Source of the DNA: Rhodocyclaceae bacterium
GTDB lineage: Bacteria; Pseudomonadota; Gammaproteobacteria; Burkholderiales; Rhodocyclaceae
Direction: 5' to 3'
Length of the DNA stretch: 64,000 nt
Assembly (NCBI GenBank): GCA_016718525.1
Contig: JADKDD010000002.1
Span: forward strand, 434,001-498,000
Shown in pieces: positions 25,208 through 34,400 of the stretch. The notes beneath the pieces were generated by a model that saw nothing but the letters and a program-made list of their open reading frames with translations, did no database searches and was not told the origin of the DNA. Each line of letters begins with the position of its first letter. Within the stretch, counting starts at the first letter, position 1. The translations under genes and the position numbers were made by a program.

Positions 25208-26052
25208 ACGCTCGTCGCCTGTTGGTCGGGCGTTTGGTCGTGCTAGGGCTGGCCATGTGCAGCAGCTTCACTCTGGCGCAGGACACCAATACCGCAGCAG
25301 CAGTTTCACCCGGACTTGACCAAAACCTCGCGCTGAAACTCAGCCACGAAGCCCTCGGCCGCACCATAGGTGAACATGCGCTGCTCGATCGCGAAGGACG
25401 TCCGGTCCGCCTTGCCGATTTTCGCGGCAAGCCGCTGTTGGTGAGCTTCATCTACACCGGCTGTTTTCAAGTCTGCCCCGCCACTACCAAGCTGTTGCAA
25501 AAGGCTGTACGCGACGCGCAGGAAACCTTGGGCACCAACAATTTCCGCGTCATCAGCATCGGCTTCAATCAGCCCGCCGACTCACCGCAAGCGCTCAAGT
25601 CCTATGCACGGCAATACGGCATCAGCGAAGCCAACTGGGAATTCCTGAGCCCTTCTGCCGCCAGCGTGGCCGATCTCGCGCGCGACTTCGGCTTCAGTTA
25701 CGTCCCGACCGCCGCCGGTTTTGATCACGTCCTGCAAGTCACCGTGGTCGACGCCGACAGCAAAATCTACCGGCAGGTGTATGGCGACCAATTCACACCC
25801 GAACAACTGACTGAACCACTGCGCCAGCTGATCAACCGCGCGCCGATCAGCGACACCACCAACTTCGCCGATCTGGTCGAGCGCGTGCGCATCCTGTGCT
25901 CGGTCTACGACCCGCTCACCGGCAAATACAGGGTGAGCTACGGCCTGGCCTTCGAGATTGCCGGCGGCATTACTTTTCTGGCATGGATACTTTGGTTTTT
26001 CGGCAACGAATGGTGGGCGCGGCGACGGGTTACACGGCAGTTGCGCACCTGA
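25204..26052 (+). CDS. SCO1/SenC family copper chaperone with extra C-terminal membrane helix
   Basis: 282 residues. Signal peptide (MNARRLLVGRLVVLGLAMCSS), thioredoxin-like core with the copper pair Cys in TGCFQVCP (CxxxC) and the distal His in GFDHVLQV. Typical SCO proteins stop near 200 residues. This one has about 50 more, with a helix (GLAFEIAGGITFLAWILWFF), so it is anchored at both ends or by the C-terminus. It delivers copper to CuA, fitting the CuA motif in subunit II. It sits between cyoE and the cytochrome b fusion. Confidence 0.9.
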   Translation: MNARRLLVGRLVVLGLAMCSSFTLAQDTNTAAAVSPGLDQNLALKLSHEALGRTIGEHALLDREGRPVRLADFRGKPLLVSFIYTGCFQVCPATTKLLQKAVRDAQETLGTNNFRVISIGFNQPADSPQALKSYARQYGISEANWEFLSPSAASVADLARDFGFSYVPTAAGFDHVLQVTVVDADSKIYRQVYGDQFTPEQLTEPLRQLINRAPISDTTNFADLVERVRILCSVYDPLTGKYRVSYGLAFEIAGGITFLAWILWFFGNEWWARRRVTRQLRT

Positions 26053-26056
26053 CGCC

Positions 26057-27648
26057 ATGCAACACCGTCCCGTCAGCACCAACTGGCAAGACGCCAGCCG
26101 TGGCAGCTCACTGTGCCGCAAGCTCGACCACCAATTCGACGCCTTCTTCGGCGCAGCGGCCAACCCCTGGCGCCATCTTGGCGCGCTTGGGTTCTTGTTC
26201 CTCTGGATCGTCGTTGTCAGTGGCATCTACGTCTACATCATGTTCGACACCTCAGTTGCCGGTGCCTACGAATCCATCGAATCGCTATCGCGCAAACAAC
26301 CGCTGTTCGGCGGCCTGTTGCGTAGCCTTCATCGCTACGCATCGGATGCCTTCCTGATCGTCACGCTGTTGCATCTGGCGCGTGAATTCCTGCTTGGGCG
26401 CTACCGCGGGTTTCGCGCCTTCTCCTGGCTCACCGGCGTGCCGCTGCTGTGGCTGACCTACGCGGCAGGCATCGGCGGATTCTGGCTGGTGTGGGATCAG
26501 CTCGGGCAATTTTCTGCCAACGCCACTGCCGAATGGCTCGATGCCCTGCCGGTTTTCGCGACACCTTTGACACGCAATTTCCTGACCGCCGGTGCTGTCA
26601 GCGACCGCATGTTTTCTTTGTTCGTCTTCGTCCACATCGGCGTGCCATTGCTGCTGCTGTTTGGCCTGTGGTTCCACATTCAGCGCATCAGTCAGGCCGA
26701 CGTTTTCCCCGCGCGTGCCTTGAGCGCAGGGTCGCTCGCCGCTCTCCTCGTCTTGTCACTGGTCTTGCCGGTCACCGGGCAGGGCACGGCCGATATGGCG
26801 CAGATGCCCGCCGCATTAACTTTCGACTGGTGGTATCTCGCCATCCATCCGCTTATGTACGCCACCTCGGCCACCACAGTCTGGGCGATTGTCTTCATTA
26901 TTACCGCGTTGCTGCTCGCGCTGCCCGTGTTGCCGTCGCAGCGTCGCAAACCAGCGCAAGCGGCCAAACCGGTGGCTGCGGTTGCCGAGGTTGCCATCGT
27001 CAGCCCAGACAATTGCAGCGGATGTCGACGCTGCCTGGACGACTGCCCTATGCCGCCATCAGCATGATTCCGCATCCGAACAAAAAAATCGGGCGCGAGT
27101 TGGCCGTGGTCAACGCCGACTTCTGCGCCGCCTGCGGCATCTGCGCTGGGTCGTGTCCATCGTCCAGCCCGTTTCGCCACAACGAGACACTCGTCACTGG
27201 CATCGACATGCCGCAATTGCCTGTCGACAGCATTCGCCGCTGGCTGGACGAGGTGCTGGCAGACGAAACCAGGCACGGCGAAAAGGTCATCGTCATCGGC
27301 TGCGACCATGCCGTTGACGTATCAGCAATCGCCACGCCCGAAGTGATTTCACTCAGCCTGATCTGCACCGGCATGCTGCCGCCTGCGTTCGTCGAATATG
27401 CCATCCGACGCGGCGCGGCGGGCGTTTTGCTTACCGGTTGCCGCAGCGGCGGCTGTGCCTTCCGTCAAGGCAATCAATGGACGGAAGATCGCATCGCCGG
27501 TCGTCGCGAGCCACATCTGCGTTCCAACGTCGATCCAAGTCGCGTCAACATCGTTTGGGCAGATCGCGGCGACGAAGCCGAACTACAAACCGCCATTAGC
27601 CAATTCAAATATTCACTTTCAGAGGTGTCGCATGAACCAAGCCACTAA
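26057..27648 (+). CDS. Cytochrome b / 2x[4Fe-4S] ferredoxin / MvhD-like fusion, with a single-base frameshift
   Basis: Starts ATG 26057. Residues 1-300: cytochrome b N-terminal type with heme ligands in SLHRYASDAF/LLHLAREF and FVHIGVP/WFHIQRI. Then the first cluster motif CSGCRRCLDDCP. The frame breaks at 27045-27048 (CCCTATG): one extra C would read CPYAAISMIPHPNKK and continue into the second cluster CAACGICAGSCP and an MvhD/FlpD-like iron-sulfur domain (IGCDHAV, LTGCRSGGCAFRQGNQW) ending at 27648. Uncorrected, the first product stops at 27067. The architecture suggests electron transfer between quinol or cytochrome and a low-potential donor. The codons after the break are fully conserved, so an assembly error is plausible. 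Confidence 0.82.
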
Positions 27649-28135
27649 GATTTTTGCCCAAGCGCTGCTCTACGCCGCATTCGCCGCCGTCGTCGGCTAC
27701 TTTGCCACCGCGCCGGTTTATCGCCACCTGCCTGCCGACCAGGCGCTGATCAAACTCAGCTTCAGCCACAGTGGCAAACTGCTCGCCGAGTGCCGCCAGC
27801 GCAGCCCCGAAGAACTCGCCAAAATGCCACCCAACATGCGCGCCCCGATGGATTGCCGCCGCGAACGCTCACCCGTCGCCGTCGAAATCGACCTAGACGG
27901 CAAACCCCTTTTCCGCCATATCGCGCCACGGTCAGGTCTTTCCAAAGACGGCGCATCCACCGTCTATCAGCGCTTCACACTCCCCGCCGGCACACATCAA
28001 CTCGCCGTGCGTTTCAGTGATGACGTGAACAAAAAAGACTTCGGCTACCAACGTGCCGAGACAGTCACGCTAGCGCCGGGGAAAGTCTTGGTGATTGATT
28101 TTGATGCTGAGAAAGGCGGGATTACGTTGATTTGA
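27632..28135 (+). CDS. Conserved hypothetical membrane-anchored protein, last gene of reductase operon
   Basis: 167 residues from ATG 27632 (AGAGGTG upstream), overlapping the previous gene by 17 nt. One N-terminal membrane helix (IFAQALLYAAFAAVVGYFATAP) and a periplasmic beta-rich domain (LIKLSFSHSGKLLAECRQRSPEEL, YQRFTLPAGTHQLAVRFSDD, ITLI end). I do not recognise a named family. A partial, frameshifted duplicate lies at 36609-36950 beyond the defence island. Position suggests an accessory or assembly factor of the reductase. Confidence 0.8.
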   Translation: MNQATKIFAQALLYAAFAAVVGYFATAPVYRHLPADQALIKLSFSHSGKLLAECRQRSPEELAKMPPNMRAPMDCRRERSPVAVEIDLDGKPLFRHIAPRSGLSKDGASTVYQRFTLPAGTHQLAVRFSDDVNKKDFGYQRAETVTLAPGKVLVIDFDAEKGGITLI

Positions 28136-28141
28136 TTTCGC

Positions 28142-28168
28142 CAGTTGGTGCTGGTGAGACGCCGTTGG
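28142..28168 (+). repeat. Interspersed repeat, short form, at left border of the island
   Basis: CAGTTGGTGCTGGTGA then GACGCCGTTGG, 6 nt after the stop of the preceding gene. An inverted copy lies at 36968-36993 after the duplicate gene fragment. Confidence 0.85.
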
Positions 28169-28307
28169 TCAAGTTGGCGGGATCCGGATTCACAAGTCGG
28201 CGATCCGCTTTGCTCCTCAGGGCGCTGCCCAGTCAGGTTCTTCTTTCATTTCTCAAGTATGCAAAGTAAGATTTCGCCTACCGTCTCTTAACAGCAAGCG
28301 ACCCCAC

Positions 28308-31300
28308 TTGGAAGATTCCCGCCCTAATTCAGGCAGCGACTTGTTTATCGTCGACAATTCCGACGATGACTGGAAGGTTGTCGACTATCTTCGCGAATGG
28401 ACCCAGATTTCCAAGGCATTTGACATCGCCACCGGCTATTTTGAAATTGGTTCATTGCTCGCTTTGGATGGAAATTGGCAACAACTCGATAGCATCCGTG
28501 TGCTCATGGGTGATGAGGTCACCAAACGCACGCAACGTACTTTGGTCGAAGGTACCGCACGCATCAAGCGCAAACTCGACGACAGCATCGAACAGGAAAA
28601 ATCAAAGAATGATTTTCTCGTTGGTGTCCCGGCGATCCTTGATGCCCTCGCCAAAGGCAAGATTTCCTGCCGGGTCTATAACAAGAAGAAATTCCATGCC
28701 AAGGCGTACATCACCCATTCCAAGCTTGCCGTCGTAGGCTCCGCTGCATTAGTCGGCTCCAGCAATTTCACTGCGCAGGGCTTGAGAGCGAATGTCGAGC
28801 TCAACGTCCAGCTTCGGCGCGAGGTAGAGGAGTTACAAAAATGGTTTGAACGGCATTGGGACGATGCAGAAGACGTGACGACCGAAATGCTAAAGGTCAT
28901 CGAACGACACACCCACCCCTATCTACCTTTCGAGGTCTATGCCAAGGCCTTGGCGGAGTACTTCCGCAATCACGAAGTGAGTGCGGGTGAATGGGAACGA
29001 ACACAGTCGGTTATGTTTCCCATCCTCGATCAGTACCAACGCGACGGATATGGTTCGCTGCTGAAAATCGCGGGTAAGCACGGTGGAGCGTTTCTGTGTG
29101 ATGGCGTTGGCCTCGGCAAGACCTTCGTCGGACTGATGCTGATTGAGCGTCTCGTCGTGCACGAGCGCAAGAAGGTTGTGCTGGTGGTTCCCAAATCAGG
29201 ACGTGAGCCAGTGTGGGAATCCAATCTGCGTCAGTTTCTGCCGCATCTTTTCGGCGATTTTTCCAATCTCGTCGTGGTCAATCACACTGACCTGCAAAGA
29301 GGCGGTGAGTGGATAGAGCGCATGCAACGCCTGAAAGAACAGGCGGATGTCCTGATCATCGACGAAGCTCACCACTTCCGCAATCCCGGCTCAAAAAACG
29401 AGCTCTCACGCTACTGGCGGCTGTTCGATCTTGCGGAAAACAAACAGGTCTACATGCTTACTGCAACACCAATCAACAATCGCCTTATCGACTTGCAACA
29501 TCTGATCGAGCATTTCTCGCGCCGTCGCCCCGACCACTTCAGGGACACGCTTGGAATTCATTCCTTGCCTGGCCATTTCCGCAAACTGGAAAAAGACTTG
29601 GAAAAGCGCCTCGGCATTGGTGTCACGCAAACCGAACTGCCGGGCGTGGAAGCCACCGATCTGCTGACCCACGACAACCTCTTTAGCGACTTGGTCGTGC
29701 AGCGCAGCCGAGCCTATGTTCGCCGCAGCCAAGAACAGCTAGGAGGCAATCTGGCGCTGTTCCCGGATCGTGCGCCACCAAAGGTTGCCAGTTATTCGGT
29801 CAAGAAGACGTACGGCAAGTTGCTTGGCAAACTCGAAAAGGCGTTCAACCGCAAAAGCCCGCTGTTCACCCTGCCGATGTATTACCCGCTGGCCTACGCC
29901 AAGGTGCCGATCCAGGATGAGTTCGAAGAGAACCGTCAGAAGCAGGTTGTGGGGCTGATTCGCATCCTGTTTCTCAAGCGCTTCGAGAGCTCGGCCCGTG
30001 CGTTCGAAGCGTCCTGTCAGCAGTTGCTGCTTAAGGTCATGGCCTTTGTGTCTGTCAACAGCACTACCAAGCACGAACAATCGGCGTTTGAACGATGGAA
30101 AGTGCGACACGAAGAGTTACTTGGACATGTCGATACGCGGCAGAAGGACTTGTTTGGTGCCGTCGACGAAGAAGCGGACGAAGACATCATTCCGGAAGAA
30201 CTACTCGAAGCCGCTGACCTATTGAATCGGGATGCTTTCGATGTATCTCAGATGTTGTCTGAGTCGCTTCAAGATTTGGATCAGCTTGCCGAATTCCTGA
30301 ACGAACTCGGTCAATTCAAGCCGCAACATGACGACAAACTGCGCGCATTGATCCAACTGCTCAAGACCGACCCGGTTCTGAAGAAACATAAAGTCCTCAT
30401 CTTCAGTGAATTTCAGGCGACTGCTCGTTATCTCGCGGTCGAATTGGAAAAGGCGGGTATTAAGGGCCTCGACCAAATTGACTCGGGAACCAAGCGCAAC
30501 CGTGGTGACGTGATCCGCCAGTTCGCTCCTTACTACAACGGCCTCAATAGCAAGGCGTTGGACGAAAAAGGTTGGCCTGAGACGCGGATCCTTATCGCTA
30601 CTGACGTACTTTCGGAAGGTCTTAACCTGCAAGATGCCACGCGGCTGATCAACTACGATCTGCACTGGAACCCGGTTAGGTTGATGCAGCGAATAGGTCG
30701 TGTTGATCGGCGCATGAATCCAGTGATCGAAAAGAAACTCGTCAAGGATCACCCAGAGGTCAAAGCGATTCGCGGCACGGTTGAATTCTGGAATTTCCTG
30801 CCGCCCGATGAGCTGGACGAGCTACTCAAGCTCTACAAGAAGATCAGCAACAAGACATTGGTCATTTCCAAGACCTTGGGTATTGAGGGCAAAAAATTAT
30901 TGACGCCCGATGACGATTTCGAGGCGCTCAAGGATTTTGCTCATGCCTACGAGGGCGAGCCCACCTCACTGGAAAACATGCACCTGGAGTACCAGCGCCT
31001 GCTTGTTGCCTATCCGGATCTGCCCCAGCGACTGGAAGCATTGCCAGGGCGAGTGTTCAGCGGTAAGGCGCATACGCAGCCCGAAACTCAGGCCGTGTTT
31101 TTTTGCTATGCATTACCGGCGAAAGACCCGACAGTCGTTGATCCGGTCAATGAGTCCGAGGCTTGGACAATTGCCGCCGGGATATCTATTTGGCTGTTGG
31201 TCGATCTTGCCAGCGACACCATAATCGAAGACGCGGCAAGCATCGATGCGGCTATTCACTGCGATCCCGATACTCCACGTCGTTGCAAGATTGCGCAGAC

Positions 31301-31418
31301 GACTCTTGGCGAAGCGCGTGCCAAGGTTGAGAAGCACCTCAAGAACACGTATTTCAAGCAGGTCCAGGCGCCAGTCGGTGTGGTGCCCCAGCTCGTCGCG
31401 TGGATGGAGTTGAACTGA
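28308..31418 (+). CDS. PLD-type nuclease fused to SNF2/DEAD-like helicase
   Basis: 1036 residues with a TTG start (no ATG before the conserved front). Residues about 1-190: phospholipase D-like domain with HAKAYI and VGSSNFTAQGL. Residues about 240-480: RecA-like domain 1 with Walker A GVGLGKT, Walker B DEAHH and TATPINN. Residues about 690-830: helicase C-terminal domain with LIFSEFQATARYL, ATDVLSEGLNLQ and QRIGRVDRR. This combination occurs in restriction and defence loci, where it probably translocates on and cuts foreign DNA. It forms an operon with the methyltransferase (16-nt gap). The weak start and lack of a good ribosome site leave the exact N-terminus open. Confidence 0.88.
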   Translation: MEDSRPNSGSDLFIVDNSDDDWKVVDYLREWTQISKAFDIATGYFEIGSLLALDGNWQQLDSIRVLMGDEVTKRTQRTLVEGTARIKRKLDDSIEQEKSKNDFLVGVPAILDALAKGKISCRVYNKKKFHAKAYITHSKLAVVGSAALVGSSNFTAQGLRANVELNVQLRREVEELQKWFERHWDDAEDVTTEMLKVIERHTHPYLPFEVYAKALAEYFRNHEVSAGEWERTQSVMFPILDQYQRDGYGSLLKIAGKHGGAFLCDGVGLGKTFVGLMLIERLVVHERKKVVLVVPKSGREPVWESNLRQFLPHLFGDFSNLVVVNHTDLQRGGEWIERMQRLKEQADVLIIDEAHHFRNPGSKNELSRYWRLFDLAENKQVYMLTATPINNRLIDLQHLIEHFSRRRPDHFRDTLGIHSLPGHFRKLEKDLEKRLGIGVTQTELPGVEATDLLTHDNLFSDLVVQRSRAYVRRSQEQLGGNLALFPDRAPPKVASYSVKKTYGKLLGKLEKAFNRKSPLFTLPMYYPLAYAKVPIQDEFEENRQKQVVGLIRILFLKRFESSARAFEASCQQLLLKVMAFVSVNSTTKHEQSAFERWKVRHEELLGHVDTRQKDLFGAVDEEADEDIIPEELLEAADLLNRDAFDVSQMLSESLQDLDQLAEFLNELGQFKPQHDDKLRALIQLLKTDPVLKKHKVLIFSEFQATARYLAVELEKAGIKGLDQIDSGTKRNRGDVIRQFAPYYNGLNSKALDEKGWPETRILIATDVLSEGLNLQDATRLINYDLHWNPVRLMQRIGRVDRRMNPVIEKKLVKDHPEVKAIRGTVEFWNFLPPDELDELLKLYKKISNKTLVISKTLGIEGKKLLTPDDDFEALKDFAHAYEGEPTSLENMHLEYQRLLVAYPDLPQRLEALPGRVFSGKAHTQPETQAVFFCYALPAKDPTVVDPVNESEAWTIAAGISIWLLVDLASDTIIEDAASIDAAIHCDPDTPRRCKIAQTTLGEARAKVEKHLKNTYFKQVQAPVGVVPQLVAWMELN

Positions 31419-31434
31419 ATAGAGGAAACACCTG

Positions 31435-34400
31435 ATGGCCACCCGAGCAGCCGCACAGGACCCGCAGGTCGAAAAACTGCGCACCATTACCAACACCACG
31501 CAACTGGTGCGTTATCTTCACGCCGAGCTGAATTGGCCGGTGGATGTGGAAGACGTCGACGACGCCTTCTTCGACTGGCATCCCGACGAGCTTTTTTTGA
31601 ACGACGAGCACAGCGTTGCCATCCACAGCATCAAGCAATTGCGGCCACTTTCCAGCGGCCAGCCGTGGGGAATATTCTTCGTCGAGTTCGACAAAAAGCG
31701 CCTGCCTATTGTTGTCCTGCGCCGGGTGCTCAACAGCCTCGCTATCAAGCGTCGTGCCAATGCCAAAAAAGGCGGCGGACACCAGACTTGGCATGCTCGC
31801 GATCTACTGTTTGTTTCCAGCTTCGGCGAGGCCGGCCATCGCGAGATCGCGTTGGCTCACTTCACCGACGAATCAGAACATGGTGACCTTCCGGTATTAC
31901 GCGTGCTGGGCTGGGATGAGGACGACACCACATTGCAACTGGCTCATGTCGCGAAAACTCTGCATGCGCGCTTGCAATGGCCGGCGCGTACCGATGGTGT
32001 CGACGCGCAAAGAGTCTGGCGCGAGCAATGGGCCGGTGCCTTCACGCTGCAATACCGGCAAGCGATTAACGATGCCAAGTCGCTGGCGCTGGCACTCGCC
32101 CAACTCGCCAAACGTATTCGCGTACGCGCTAACGCCGTTCTCAAGGCCGAAAGCGACAAAGGTCATCTGCGCAAACTGCATCAGGCCTTTAAGGACAACC
32201 TGATCGCCGACCTGACACCCGACGGTTTCGCCGACATGTTCGCACAGACCATCGCCTATGGTTTGTTCACAGCCCATGTCTCGCGCGGCTCCGGCGCACT
32301 GGTAGCCGACGACGTGGCGTTGATGGTGCCAAGCACCAACCCGTTTCTGCGGGACTTGTTGCAGGATTTTCTGCAGGCCGCCGGGCGTGGTCGGCAGCGT
32401 CACCAGCGCGTGGATTTCGATGAACTCGGCATCAACGACGTGGTGGACCTGCTGCGTCACGCGCCGATGTACGACATCCTGCGCAGCTTCAACAGCGAGC
32501 GACCAGGCGAGGATCCAGTCATCCATTTCTATGAAGACTTCCTCAAGGCCTACGACAAGAAAATGCGCGCCAAGCGGGGTGTCTTCTATACGCCGCGACC
32601 GGTGGTGCAGTTCATCGTCCGCAGCGTGCACGAAATTCTGCAAACCGAATTCAGTATCGAAGATGGCCTGGCCAGCACGATTACCTGGCGCGAAATGCGC
32701 AAGCGTAAACCGGAACTGGCCTTGCCGGTCCACACCACCGACGACATGCATTTCGTGCAGATTCTCGACCCGGCGACGGGGACGGCAACCTTCCTGGTGG
32801 AAATCATTGACCTGATCTATCGCCACATGCTGACCAAGTGGCGCGATACACGTTTGGACAAAGACCGTATTGACGCGCATTGGAATGCCTACGTCCGGGA
32901 GCATCTACTGCCGCGCCTACACGGCTTCGAACTCATGATGGCACCTTATGCCATCGCACACATGAAGATCGGCCTCAAACTCGCGGAGACCGGCTACACG
33001 TTTCCCGACGATGGACCGCGGGTGAATGTATTTCTGACCAATGCGCTGCAACCCGCGCATGAGGTTCAACGAGACCTAGAAGGCATGGCGCCGATGTTGG
33101 CCCACGAAGCTAATGCGGCCAATGCAACCAAGCAAGGTTTGGCCGCAACCGTGGTCATCGGTAACCCGCCCTACTCGGGTATCTCCGGCAACATGTTCCC
33201 TTGGATCGACGGTTTGTTGAAGGGGCAGTTGCCCGATGGGACCGCCGTGCAGAGTTACTACCAAGTCGATGGACGACCGTTGGGCGAGAAGAAGGTCTGG
33301 TTACAGGACGACTACGTCAAGTTCATCCGTTTTGGGCAATGGCGGATCGAGTGTTCAGGCATCGGAATTCTTGGCTACATTACCAATAACGGGTACCTCA
33401 ACAATCCAACCTTTCGCGGCATGCGACAGTGCCTAATGACCACATTCGGGCGCATTGACGTAGTTGACCTCCATGGCAATAGCAAGAAGAAGGAGGTGAC
33501 GCCTGATGGAGCAAAAGATGAAAACGTATTCGAGATTGAACAGGGGGTTTCTGTTGGAATAATGCGTTCTCATGGTTGCACAGAGATTAAGCATGCCGAT
33601 CTTTATGGTGGAAGAACAGCCAAGCAAGAGGCACTTGCAGGCTCTAACATAAGTCTCAACAGAATTGAGCCTAACTCACCTTTCTATTTCTTTTCCCCGC
33701 AAGATGAGTCTATGCGATACCAATACGAGCGTGGGTGGGGCCTTCAAACGGCATTTCCGATGAACACTTCTGGGATCGTAACGGCACGTGACCATTTTGT
33801 TATTGACATAGATCGTCAGCAACTGATTTCTCGTTTGGCCAATTTTTCAGATCAGCGCAATAGCGATGATTCCATTAGAGACCGGTACTTCGCGGGCATG
33901 GGATCAAGCAAGTATGACCAAGGCGATTCTCGCGGCTGGAAGCTTCCACGAGCTCGGGCGGCCATGCACGGTGTTCAGTACGAAAAGGCTATCGTGCCAT
34001 TACTCTATAGGCCGTTCGATACAAGGTTCTTTGTGAACTTGCCTGAGCTCGTTGATTGGTCTAGGCCTGAGGTGATGAGCAACATGCTTTTCAGTTCTTC
34101 ACTTGGACTTATTTCTGCAAGATCGAATAAGTCGAAGAATATGGACCACTTTCTGGCTAGCCGTTTTATCACTGAGGCAAAAACGGGAGAAAGTACAACC
34201 CAGTCAGTATTGTTTCCTCTCTGGTTATATTCGGGCGAAGCTCACCGAAACGATCTGCACGCTGATGACTTGATCAGAAAACTTCCCGGCCGCTCTGCCA
34301 ACCTGAGCCCTTCGTTCGTCGCTGCACTATGCGAAGCCATAGGTCTCGGTGCGTCCGACTGGTTCGCGGACAAACCCACCGCGCCGCTTAATGCCGAGAA

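Noticed and set aside
26071..26087. Another repeat copy at the start of the cytochrome b fusion gene
   Set aside because: Only CGTCAGCACCAACTGGC matches; the second half is missing and homologous proteins may start this way, so chance cannot be excluded.
28142..28168. Interspersed repeat as integron attC site
   Set aside because: The repeat ends contain GTT and AAC triplets, but they do not fit the RYYYAAC/GTTRRRY pairs, no intI gene is present, and copies lie inside genes.
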